Positions 8,389-15,443 of a stretch of 64,000 nucleotides of DNA are shown here, in pieces. The stretch comes from Bordetella hinzii LMG 13501 (lineage in GTDB: Bacteria > Pseudomonadota > Gammaproteobacteria > Burkholderiales > Burkholderiaceae_B), in contig NZ_LRUJ01000028.1 in the NCBI RefSeq assembly GCF_001548475.1, forward strand, positions 1-64,000, given 5' to 3'. How positions within the stretch are numbered: the first letter of the stretch is position 1; every line of letters begins with the position of its first letter. Under the pieces are notes generated by a model. The model ran no database searches. It worked only from the letters and a program-made list of their open reading frames with translations, and was not told the DNA's origin. Both the position numbers and the translations under genes were made by a program.

Positions 8389-8954
8389 TGGGGGTAACGA
8401 TGGGAGTGATACAGGCCGTGGGAGGCTGGAAGGGCTATGCCGCGACCGCCCTATTGGCCGCGGTGACCGCGGGCGTGTTCGCATGGCGGATACAGGCTGC
8501 CCGCGCCGACCGCGCGCAGGCGCGTATAGCGGTGCAGCTGGCCCTGGCGGAAAGCCGCTACGCACAGGAGCGGGAAGCCCAGACACAGGCAGTGTTGAGC
8601 GCGGTCGAGGCCGCGCGCCAGGAGAGCGGGCGGCGTCTGGCCGCCGTGGAGAAAGAGCGTGAACATGCCCGGAAACAGGCTGCTGCTGCGGCCGCTGATG
8701 CTGCTGGCCTGCGTGCCGATCTTGAGCGCATGCGCGCCCGCGCCGACGCGCTGGTTGGAGCCGCAAGCGGCGCAGATCCCGCCCTTGCCGGGAGAGGCGC
8801 GCCAAGAGACGCTTCCGCCGATATGCTCGCCTACCTGCTCGGCAGGGTTGTCGATCGAGCTGCGGCGCTTGCAGGCGTTGCCGACCGTGCCCGTATCGCC
8901 GGATTGAGCTGTGAGCGCAGCTACGACGCCTTGGGGCCTGAAAAGAATCCCTAG
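8388..8954 (+). CDS. Rz-like inner-membrane spanin (DUF2514 type)
   Basis: This 188-residue protein has one N-terminal membrane segment (about residues 15-33) followed by a long alanine-rich coiled coil (AQARIAVQLALAESRYAQER onwards) and the end motif GLSCERSYDAL seen in Rz-like DUF2514 proteins. It would span the periplasm from the inner membrane and pair with a lipoprotein partner to disrupt the outer membrane. The start at 8388 overlaps the endolysin stop and follows GGGGAGG; an ATG 12 bases later is possible. A lipoprotein frame is nested inside it. Its TAG overlaps the stop of the chromosomal AraC gene on the other strand. Confidence 0.82.
   Translation: MGVTMGVIQAVGGWKGYAATALLAAVTAGVFAWRIQAARADRAQARIAVQLALAESRYAQEREAQTQAVLSAVEAARQESGRRLAAVEKEREHARKQAAAAAADAAGLRADLERMRARADALVGAASGADPALAGRGAPRDASADMLAYLLGRVVDRAAALAGVADRARIAGLSCERSYDALGPEKNP
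8665..8907 (+). CDS. Rz1-like outer-membrane spanin lipoprotein, nested in the Rz gene
   Basis: This 80-residue protein is read in a different frame wholly within the Rz-like gene. It starts with a lipoprotein signal (RLLLRPLMLLACVPILSAC) with lipobox LSAC, followed by a proline-rich stretch (IPPLPGEA), the hallmark of Rz1 o-spanins. The ATG at 8665 lies seven bases after GAGAAAGAG; a GTG at 8659 is an alternative start. It would sit in the inner leaflet of the outer membrane and bind the Rz coiled coil. Embedded Rz/Rz1 pairs are known from lambda, and the arrangement here supports both calls. Confidence 0.82.
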   Translation: MPGNRLLLRPLMLLACVPILSACAPAPTRWLEPQAAQIPPLPGEARQETLPPICSPTCSAGLSIELRRLQALPTVPVSPD

Positions 8955-9769
8955 GGCCGCGTGGCGAGGTATTTGCCCGGCGTGAAGCCGAAGGTCTGCC
9001 GGAAGGCGTTGATATAGGCGCTGACGCTTTCGAAGCCGACGTCCCAGGCGACCTGCTGGACGTCCCGTCCTTTGGCCAGGCCATCCAGTGAGTTGAGGAT
9101 ACGGGCGACCTGGCGGTACTTGGCGATGCTCATGCCGACGGCTTGCGTCCAATGGCGGCTCAGGCTGCGTGGGCTGAGGCCGGCCCAGAGCGCGAGCTCG
9201 GCACCGCTGCGCGGGTCAGCGGGGTTTTGCATCAGGACCCGGGCGATGGCGCGCAGGCGCCGGTCCTCGGGCAGCGGAAGCGAGAGCTTCTGCTGCGTGG
9301 CCGCATGGAGTTCGTCGAGCAAGACCTGGCTCATGCGCTGATAGGGCGCGGCATGCCAGTCCGCCGGGCCGCTTTCGGCCAGGCGTTCGACCAGGGGTTC
9401 GAGCAGCCGCGAGCAGGCCAGCAGGGCCGGCCCTTCGGGCAGGCCGGCGACCTGGTCGGGCCGGACGAAGACGGTCCAGCCTTTGACCGGGCCGGGGCCG
9501 ACGATGGCGTGTTCGAAGCGGGGCGGTATCCAACCTACGCAGCGGGGCAGGCTGGCAAACAGCCCTTTGCCGGTCCTGACCGTCATCATGCCTTGCGAGA
9601 GGCAGTAGAGCTGGCCGGAGTCATGGCGGTGCTTCCGGGCACCGGCCTGGTCGAATTCATGCGAGAGGGAGAGCGCCAGCACACCAGGTGCCTGCGGCGA
9701 GTCCACCCATTGGCGCATGTCCGGGGCAGGCCCGGGGTCTTGACTGGGCGGCGGCATGGGCGCTTGCAT
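8951..9769 (-). CDS. AraC-family transcriptional regulator
   Basis: This 272-residue protein has an N-terminal cupin-like sensing domain (RKHRHDSGQLYCLSQG around residue 46) and a C-terminal AraC double helix-turn-helix domain. The second helix-turn-helix carries the usual pattern DVGFESVSAYINAFRQTFGFTPGKYL at its start. It would regulate transcription in response to a small ligand. The gene is the first chromosomal gene after the prophage; its stop codon overlaps that of the spanin gene (CTAG). It diverges from the Kef-type antiporter gene and may control it, though no direct evidence is visible. Confidence 0.85.
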   Translation of the reverse strand: MQAPMPPPSQDPGPAPDMRQWVDSPQAPGVLALSLSHEFDQAGARKHRHDSGQLYCLSQGMMTVRTGKGLFASLPRCVGWIPPRFEHAIVGPGPVKGWTVFVRPDQVAGLPEGPALLACSRLLEPLVERLAESGPADWHAAPYQRMSQVLLDELHAATQQKLSLPLPEDRRLRAIARVLMQNPADPRSGAELALWAGLSPRSLSRHWTQAVGMSIAKYRQVARILNSLDGLAKGRDVQQVAWDVGFESVSAYINAFRQTFGFTPGKYLATRP

Positions 9770-9836
9770 CCTCCTATTGTCGGGATGATGGCATTGTGCA
9801 GCGCGGATTGCTGGCGCAGTTGGCTTATTTTGCCAC

Positions 9837-9863
9837 GTGATAGTGATTATTCGCCACTATCGC
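9837..9863. promoter_or_regulatory. Inverted repeat in the AraC / Kef intergenic region
   Basis: Between the divergent AraC gene and the Kef-type gene (9770-10063) there is an inverted repeat with arms GTGATAGTG and CACTATCGC (8 of 9 paired) separated by nine bases. About 20 bases further on, a second pair of arms (CCCCCAGTG near 9881 and CATTGGGGG near 9903) is seen. Either could be an operator for the AraC protein. No convincing -35/-10 pair was recognised and nothing else stands out in this gap. Confidence 0.3.
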
Positions 9864-10063
9864 TGCATGGATAGCGGATGCCCCCAGTGGCTGTTTCAAG
9901 ACATTGGGGGTGGGCGCGCAATACCGATGTCGGCGCCATCGCCAACATGGAATCCCGGACGATCGCCGAGTTCGGCCTTGGCGGCCGGAGGGCTGTTGTA
10001 TAACTCCAGAACGCTCTGGCCCTGGCGGTGGCGTCCGGGCAGCGGGGCATCGATGGAGTGACC

Positions 10064-11818
10064 ATGGCGGCGGATATGGGTGGCAGTGGTTTGGTGCAGG
10101 TTCTGACCCTGTTGGGCGCCGCGGTGGTCGCGGTTCCGCTGTTTCGCAAGCTGGGCCTGGGGTCGGTGCTGGGGTATCTGGCCGCGGGCCTGGCCATCGG
10201 TCCCTTCGGCCTGGGGTTGATCCGGGATGACGGCACCTTGCTGCATGTTGCCGAACTGGGCGTGGTGATGTTCCTGTTCGTGATCGGGCTGGAAATGCGC
10301 CCTTCGCATCTGTGGGGGCTCAGGCGCCAGATATTCGGGCTGGGCAGCGCGCAGATCCTGGTTTGCGGTTTCCTGCTGACCGGCGTGGGCCTGGCCTTTG
10401 GTTTTTCGCTGCCGGTGTCTTTTGTGTCGGCCATGGGTTTCGTGCTGACGTCGACGGCCGTGGTGGTGCAGATCCTGGGCGAGCGCGGCGATATCGCCCA
10501 GCCGGGCGGGCAGAAGGTGGTGTCCGTGCTGTTGTTCGAGGATTTGATGATCGTGCCGCTTTTGCTGATCGTGGCGTTCCTGGCGCCGGCAGGGGCGGCG
10601 CCGCGCGAGGCCGGCGAGGTCTTGAAGGGCATAGGTATCGCCGCCGGCGCGCTGGCCGCGCTGATCGCGGCCGGCTTGTGGCTGCTCAATCCCTTGTTCC
10701 GCATCCTGGCTCGTGCCAAGGCGCGCGAGGTCATGACCGCGGCCGCCTTGCTGGTGGTGCTGGGGGCGGCGGTCCTGATGGAAAAAAGCCATCTATCCAT
10801 GGCCATGGGCGCCTTCATGGCCGGTGTGTTGTTGTCGGAGTCCAGTTTTCGCCATCAGCTCGAGGCCGATATCGAGCCGTTTCGGGGGCTGTTGCTGGGG
10901 CTTTTCTTTTTGGCCGTGGGCTTGTCGCTGCGCCTGGACGTGGTCTTGGCCAACTGGCCGCTGATCTGCGCTGGCGTGGTCGCGATGATGGTGGTCAAAG
11001 GCCTGTGCATTTACGCGGTGGCGCGCGTCTTGCGTAGCTCGCGTGCCGAGGCCCTGGACCGCGCGATCCTCATGGCCCAGGGGGGCGAGTTCGCGTTTGT
11101 GCTGTATCAGGCCGCCAACCAGGGGCAGGTGATCAATGATCAGGTCAACGCCAATATGACGGCCATCATTGTGCTGTCCATGGTGTTGACGCCGCTGGTG
11201 GTGCTGGCTCATGCGCGCCTGGCGCGCAAGCCGCAACCCTCGCTGGAAGGCGTGGAGCCGGCGCGTGATCTCAAGGGCTGCGTGCTCATCGTGGGGTTCG
11301 GCCGCGTGGGGCAGATCGCCAGTCAGGGTCTGCTGGCCAGCGGCGCCGAGATTTCGCTCATCGACAATGATCCCGAGGTCATCCGCAACGCGGAAAAGTA
11401 CGGCTTCAAGGTGTATTACGGCGATGGCGCAAGAAGTGATGTGTTGCGCGCGGCGGGCCTGGACCATATGCAGGTGGTGCTGGTCTGCGTCGACGACAAG
11501 GACGCCGCCACGCGCATTGTCGAAAACGTGCATGACATCAGCCCGCAGACCAAGGTGCTGGTGCGTGCCTGGGACCGCGAGCATGCCGTGGCGCTGGTCA
11601 AGCAGGACGCCGACTATGTGGTGCGCGAGACCTTCGAGTCGGCCATGCTGCTGGGCCGCGAGGCGGTGCGCGCGCTGGGCGCTTCGGATCTGGAGGCGGA
11701 CGAGTACATGCAGGAGGTGCGCCGCCGCGATGCCGAGCGTTTTGCCCTGGAGACCACGGGCGGGATTTTTGCGGGGCGGGATCTGATACTCGGCAATATG
11801 GCCAGGAAACACCCCTGA
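10064..11818 (+). CDS. Kef-type K+/H+ antiporter (KefB/KefC family)
   Basis: This protein of about 584 residues has an N-terminal Na+/H+ exchanger-type membrane domain of roughly 12 segments and a C-terminal RCK_N (TrkA-N) nucleotide-binding domain, with GFGRVG at about residue 416 and an acidic residue at the end of the second strand (SLIDND). Proteins of this family export potassium in exchange for protons, and in Enterobacteria are gated by glutathione adducts to protect against electrophiles. No ancillary KefF/KefG-type oxidoreductase gene lies next to it. The start MAADMGG is chosen because GGAG lies before it; an in-frame GTG 36 bases upstream is possible. Confidence 0.88.
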   Translation: MAADMGGSGLVQVLTLLGAAVVAVPLFRKLGLGSVLGYLAAGLAIGPFGLGLIRDDGTLLHVAELGVVMFLFVIGLEMRPSHLWGLRRQIFGLGSAQILVCGFLLTGVGLAFGFSLPVSFVSAMGFVLTSTAVVVQILGERGDIAQPGGQKVVSVLLFEDLMIVPLLLIVAFLAPAGAAPREAGEVLKGIGIAAGALAALIAAGLWLLNPLFRILARAKAREVMTAAALLVVLGAAVLMEKSHLSMAMGAFMAGVLLSESSFRHQLEADIEPFRGLLLGLFFLAVGLSLRLDVVLANWPLICAGVVAMMVVKGLCIYAVARVLRSSRAEALDRAILMAQGGEFAFVLYQAANQGQVINDQVNANMTAIIVLSMVLTPLVVLAHARLARKPQPSLEGVEPARDLKGCVLIVGFGRVGQIASQGLLASGAEISLIDNDPEVIRNAEKYGFKVYYGDGARSDVLRAAGLDHMQVVLVCVDDKDAATRIVENVHDISPQTKVLVRAWDREHAVALVKQDADYVVRETFESAMLLGREAVRALGASDLEADEYMQEVRRRDAERFALETTGGIFAGRDLILGNMARKHP

Positions 11819-11836
11819 TGGCGCGCCGGGCCGGCG

Positions 11837-12097
11837 TCAGTACCGTGTGTGCCGCCCAAAAGGGACTTCGCCGGCATCGGGCGGGTTGAATTCGGGCGCC
11901 TCGCCATTGAGGTCGGCGACCTGGATCTGGGCCAGCCGGGTGGCTTCGGCGATGGCTGTCTGGGCGGCAGGGTAGTGTTGTTCGATGTCGATGCGCTGCT
12001 CGCCGCCGTCGGGTGCCAGCAAGATGTAGGCGATCCGCCAGTCGCCATCGTGTCCGGTCGGCCGTTCAACGCGGAAATCCCATTTGCTTGCGGTCAT
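11837..12097 (-). CDS. Small conserved hypothetical protein
   Basis: This 86-residue soluble protein (MTASKWDFRVER to the C-terminal FGRHTRY) has no signal peptide or membrane segment. The region DGDWRIAYILLAPDGG reads like a small mixed alpha/beta fold. It is convergent with the antiporter gene (18 bases between stops) and divergent from the HD-GYP gene. I recognise no family. Codon use is ordinary for the region, and GGAGGC lies upstream of the ATG on the minus strand, so it is probably a real gene of unknown function. Confidence 0.6.
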   Translation of the reverse strand: MTASKWDFRVERPTGHDGDWRIAYILLAPDGGEQRIDIEQHYPAAQTAIAEATRLAQIQVADLNGEAPEFNPPDAGEVPFGRHTRY

Positions 12098-12160
12098 AGT
12101 GCCTCCTTGTCGACACAGTCATCTTATCCCGGGCGCCGCGGATTGGCTGTCATATTCTGC

Positions 12161-12166
12161 TACAAT
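12161..12166 (+). promoter_or_regulatory. Possible -10 element upstream of the HD-GYP gene
   Basis: TACAAT matches the sigma-70 -10 consensus in five of six positions and lies about 110 bases before the HD-GYP start. No good -35 was found at 16-18 bases upstream. Confidence 0.3.
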
Positions 12167-12196
12167 TTGCCGTTGTTGCAGTCGTCTGGTTTCTTC

Positions 12197-12277
12197 ATGT
12201 CTGTTCCCCTGGCGGTATCCCCAAGCGAGTCTCGTCTCTTCCCCGGAGCGGGCGCCGTCCGCGGGATGGGCGGCTGA
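12197..12277 (+). CDS. Possible 26-residue leader ORF coupled to the HD-GYP gene
   Basis: A short frame (MSVPLAVSPSESRLFPGAGA and six more residues) begins 36 bases after a -10-like TACAAT and ends in a TGA whose last base is the A of the HD-GYP start ATG. The TGATG overlap suggests translational coupling. No clear ribosome site precedes it and the peptide has no recognisable motif, so it may simply be untranslated leader. Confidence 0.25.
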   Translation: MSVPLAVSPSESRLFPGAGAVRGMGG

Positions 12278-12939
12278 TGCCCGCCGCGCCCGTCCAGGCG
12301 GGTGCCATGGGCCGCATGCAAGGCTTGATAAAGGCCTTGGCCCGCCGCGATCCCCACACGGCCGGCCATTCCCGCCGCACGGCAGGTATTGCGATGGTCC
12401 TGGGCGAGAGCGCCGGCCTGGATATGGCGCAAAGCTATGTGCTGGGCGCCGCGGCCCTGCTGCACGACATCGGCAAGCTGGCGGTGCCCATACGCATTCT
12501 CGAATCCCGTGGCCGGCTGGATCGCGTGGACTGGGCCCGCATGCAGGGGCACTCCGCCATGGGCGCGCGCATCGTTCGCGCCGCGGCCTTGCCATTGGGC
12601 GAGGAGATCGCGCGCGCGGTGCGTCATCATCACGAAAATGTCGATGGCAGCGGTTATCCCGATGGCCTGGCGGGCGAGGAGATCGCGCTGGCCGCGCGCA
12701 TTATCAGCCTGGCCGATGCCTACGATGCGATTTCGTCGGCGCGTTCCTATCATGGCGAGCGCACGCATGCGCAGACCATGGGCATCCTGGCCGGCGAGGT
12801 CGGGCGCAAATGCGACCCGGCGCTTTTCGATCTGTTCATGCGCGAGGCGGAGCCCCGGCTGGCGGGGCGCAAGCCCTGGCCCGAGCGCGAGGTCGCGGCC
12901 CGCCGGGCCATCGCGCGTTATTGCGCCGCCGCGGCCTGA
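12277..12939 (+). CDS. Stand-alone HD-GYP domain protein (probable c-di-GMP phosphodiesterase)
   Basis: This 220-residue protein is almost entirely one HD-GYP domain: HTAGHSRR at about 27, HDIGK at 63-67, HHHENVDGSGYP at 117-128 with the diagnostic GYP, and SLADAYDAI. Such domains hydrolyse c-di-GMP with a two- or three-metal centre. No receiver or other sensory domain is attached, which is less common. The 3' end overlaps the convergent thioesterase gene by 22 bases. With the Wsp diguanylate cyclase and the PilZ protein downstream it adds to the local c-di-GMP gene set. Activity is inferred from intact motifs. Confidence 0.87.
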   Translation: MPAAPVQAGAMGRMQGLIKALARRDPHTAGHSRRTAGIAMVLGESAGLDMAQSYVLGAAALLHDIGKLAVPIRILESRGRLDRVDWARMQGHSAMGARIVRAAALPLGEEIARAVRHHHENVDGSGYPDGLAGEEIALAARIISLADAYDAISSARSYHGERTHAQTMGILAGEVGRKCDPALFDLFMREAEPRLAGRKPWPEREVAARRAIARYCAAAA

Positions 12940-13394
12940 TCCACGTCCGGTTTGCCGTGCATGCACATCAGGGTCTGCTGGCCCACGGCCACCAGCGTGC
13001 GCGCGTCGCCTTCGAGGCCAAAGACTTCCATCTGGCAGATGGTCAGGCTGCGGCCATGGCGCAAGACCCTGCCCACGGCTTCCAGGTGGTCACCGCGCGC
13101 CGGCGCCACGAGATTGATCTTGAACTCGATGGTCAGTACCGAGCTGTCCTCGGGGAACAGGGTGTAGCCGGCATAGCCGCCCGCCGTATCGGCAATGGCG
13201 CTGGTGGCGCCGGCGTGGAAATAGCCATGCTGCTGGGTGAGTTCGGGGCGAAACGGCATGCGTATCCTGACCATGCCATGGGCCACCTCGGCCAGCGTGG
13301 CGCCGAGGTGCCGCATCAGGCCTTGCCGTTCAAAACTCTGGCGGACGCGGGCTTGCTGCCCGGGTGTGAGTACAGGCGCGGTGGGCGCGGTCAT
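12918..13394 (-). CDS. PaaI-family hotdog-fold thioesterase
   Basis: This 158-residue protein is a hotdog-fold acyl-CoA thioesterase of the PaaI type. The family segment HGYFHAGATSAIADTAGGYA contains the active-site-proximal His and Asp, and FKINLVAPARGDHLEAVGRV follows. It would hydrolyse acyl- or aryl-CoA thioesters in the cytoplasm. The ATG at 13394 has a GGAG-like stretch upstream; a longer start at 13418 is possible. The gene converges on and slightly overlaps the HD-GYP gene. Substrate is unknown. Confidence 0.85.
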   Translation of the reverse strand: MTAPTAPVLTPGQQARVRQSFERQGLMRHLGATLAEVAHGMVRIRMPFRPELTQQHGYFHAGATSAIADTAGGYAGYTLFPEDSSVLTIEFKINLVAPARGDHLEAVGRVLRHGRSLTICQMEVFGLEGDARTLVAVGQQTLMCMHGKPDVDQAAAAQ

Positions 13395-13455
13395 GGCGGA
13401 GGTTCTCCGTGGCGTCAACAGGCCCCCAAGCTTAACCGCGCCGGCCGGCGGCGGC

Positions 13456-14367
13456 CTACTTGATACCGATAAAGGGCAGGGCGGCGCCCGGCACCTGGGT
13501 TTCAGGCAGTTTGCCGTCCCATTTTTCCACGGCGTTCAGATTGACCAGATTGGTGTTGGTCGCCAGGGCGCGCGCCTTGGCCTCGATCGCGGCGGCCTCG
13601 GCGTCGCCGCGCAGCTTGATGCCGTCGGCCTCCGCCTTGAACGCCGCCACGCGCGCCTTGGCGGCGGCCTCGGCCTGGACGACCTGGATTTCGGCCTGGA
13701 TTTCGGCGGTCTGTTTCTGTTGCCGCGTGGTTTCGATCTGCACCTGGGCCAGCATGCGCTTTTCGATGCTGTCTTCATAGGCCTTGGAGAAACCGACTTC
13801 TTCGATCTGCACGCTGACCACGGTCACGGGCACCTCTTGCAGGGCGGCACGCATGGCGGCGTTGGCGTCCATCCCCATCTTCTCGCGCTGCTGGATGGCG
13901 CTGGCGGCGGTGTACTTGCCGAACACATTCTTGATCACGTCGTAAGTGCGGCGCTCGATGACGCGCTGCTCGAGATTGCCCAGCGTCTGGTATTCGGAGT
14001 ACAGCTCCGAGACTTTTTCGGGCGGCACTTGATAGGTGATGGAGACGCGCAGGCTGGCAGGCTGCTGGTCATAGCTGTAGGCTTCGAGCGCGGCCGAGCC
14101 CTTGCCGCCGAAGGTAATGGTGTGGTCGCGCACCGAAATGGTGTGCACGGTGTCGATCACCGGCATCTTGAAGCCCAGGCCGGGCTCCGCGATGCTGACA
14201 ATCTTGCCGTTGCGCAGCACCACGCCGCGTTCGCCCTGGTCCACCTGGAACCAGGAGCCGAAGGTGATCATCAGGATCACCACGAAAACCACGAGTGCCA
14301 GCACACTCCATTTGACCGCGCCGCGAGCTTGATCGGCGACGGCCTGGAGTTGTTCTTTGTTTGCCAT
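13456..14367 (-). CDS. SPFH/band 7 (prohibitin-like) membrane protein
   Basis: This 303-residue protein has one N-terminal membrane segment (about residues 18-40), an SPFH/band 7 domain (VDQGERGVVLRNGKIV onward) and a long charged coiled coil rich in alanine, glutamate and lysine (residues about 195-265). This is the build of prohibitin/HflK-like proteins, which form large ring assemblies on the membrane and often regulate membrane proteases or membrane domains. No HflC or FtsH gene is adjacent. The gene follows a 32-residue membrane microprotein gene by 16 bases and is probably co-transcribed with it. Confidence 0.88.
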   Translation of the reverse strand: MANKEQLQAVADQARGAVKWSVLALVVFVVILMITFGSWFQVDQGERGVVLRNGKIVSIAEPGLGFKMPVIDTVHTISVRDHTITFGGKGSAALEAYSYDQQPASLRVSITYQVPPEKVSELYSEYQTLGNLEQRVIERRTYDVIKNVFGKYTAASAIQQREKMGMDANAAMRAALQEVPVTVVSVQIEEVGFSKAYEDSIEKRMLAQVQIETTRQQKQTAEIQAEIQVVQAEAAAKARVAAFKAEADGIKLRGDAEAAAIEAKARALATNTNLVNLNAVEKWDGKLPETQVPGAALPFIGIK

Positions 14368-14383
14368 CTTTACGGATCTCCTG

Positions 14384-14482
14384 CTATCGATTGCCGTTGC
14401 GTTCGGCGAAATAGGCTTTGATGCCCTTGACCAGAAAAAAAGCGACGACCGCCGCCCCGATCAGGATCAATACGGTGCGCAT
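14384..14482 (-). CDS. 32-residue single-pass membrane microprotein
   Basis: The predicted protein starts MRTVLILIGAAVVAFFLVKG, a single membrane helix, and continues with a short basic tail ending NGNR. A strong ribosome site, AAGGGAGGG on the minus strand (14489-14497), lies six bases before the ATG. The gene ends 16 bases before the SPFH gene start, so the two probably form one unit, and the small protein could sit in the membrane with the SPFH protein. A longer in-frame start exists but has no ribosome site. No family is recognised; its reality rests on the ribosome site and the clean membrane helix. Confidence 0.65.
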   Translation of the reverse strand: MRTVLILIGAAVVAFFLVKGIKAYFAERNGNR

Positions 14483-14747
14483 GGTTATCCCTCCCTTATA
14501 TGGACGCGGCCGAATGATAGACGGCCAAGCGGCAGCGAAAAGATAGGATTTCTGGCTGGCACGCGCCAAGCCATGGCGGCATGGCCTGTTTTATGGCGGC
14601 GCGAGGCCGCGGCCTCGCCGGATGGGAGCGCTAAGTCGCTGTCAGGGAAGGATATTTTCCGGAACCGATAGGGTGTGCCGGTGCGAAAGAAGATGTCGCC
14701 ACATGGTACATTTCGACAGATTCTTGGCGAGCGTCTCAGAGCCGCTC

Positions 14748-15395
14748 TTACCGTCCGGGCAGCGGATCCCGGTTGAGCAGCAACCAGCCGGCGATGCCCA
14801 GCATCGCCGCGCCCAGCAGGCCTTCCTGCAGGCGCAAAAACCAGGGGTTGCGCATCAGCCAGCCGCGGATGCGCGACGCGCCGTAGGCAAAGCAGGCACC
14901 GGTGCCCAGGCCCAGCATCTTGGACACCAAGGCCAGCAGCAGCATCTGCAGCCAGACCGGGCCGCGGGCCGGGTCGGTGAATTGCGGCAAAAACGCCACC
15001 AGAAAGAGAAATACCTTGGGATTGAGCAGGTTGGTGAACAACCCCTGCCAATACGCATCGCGCGCCGACCCTGCCTGCGTGCCCGCGGCCAGACCCGCCG
15101 CCGGCCGGGCGCAGCGCCGCAGGGCGCGCGCGCCCAGATAGACCAGATAGAGCGCGCCCAGGATCTTGACGGCCGAAAACAGCAGCGGCGAGTGCTGGAA
15201 CAGGGCCGCCAGGCCCAGGACGACCAGCGGGATCTGCACAAAGCCCGCCGACCATGTGCCCAGCACGCTGAGCCAGGCAATCCGGAACCCCTGCGTCATG
15301 CCGCGCGTCAAGGTCAGGGCCATGTCCGGGCCGGGCGTCAGCTTGAGCGCGAGGTCGGCGGCCAGGAAGAGCAGAAGGGTCTGCAAGGTGGGCAT
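14748..15395 (-). CDS. LysE/RhtB-family amino acid exporter
   Basis: This 215-residue membrane protein has about six hydrophobic segments and the family N-terminal pattern LKLTPGPDMALTLTRGMTQG, followed by the conserved NLLNPKVFLFLVAFLPQF motif. LysE/RhtB proteins export amino acids such as lysine, threonine or homoserine, or related compounds, across the inner membrane. Length is normal for the family. It stands alone on the minus strand between the autotransporter gene and the SPFH unit, with no adjacent regulator, so the substrate cannot be told. Confidence 0.88.
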   Translation of the reverse strand: MPTLQTLLLFLAADLALKLTPGPDMALTLTRGMTQGFRIAWLSVLGTWSAGFVQIPLVVLGLAALFQHSPLLFSAVKILGALYLVYLGARALRRCARPAAGLAAGTQAGSARDAYWQGLFTNLLNPKVFLFLVAFLPQFTDPARGPVWLQMLLLALVSKMLGLGTGACFAYGASRIRGWLMRNPWFLRLQEGLLGAAMLGIAGWLLLNRDPLPGR

Positions 15396-15443
15396 GCTGG
15401 GCAGGGCGGAAAGCGGAAGACCGCAGTGTAGCCCGCGCCCGGC

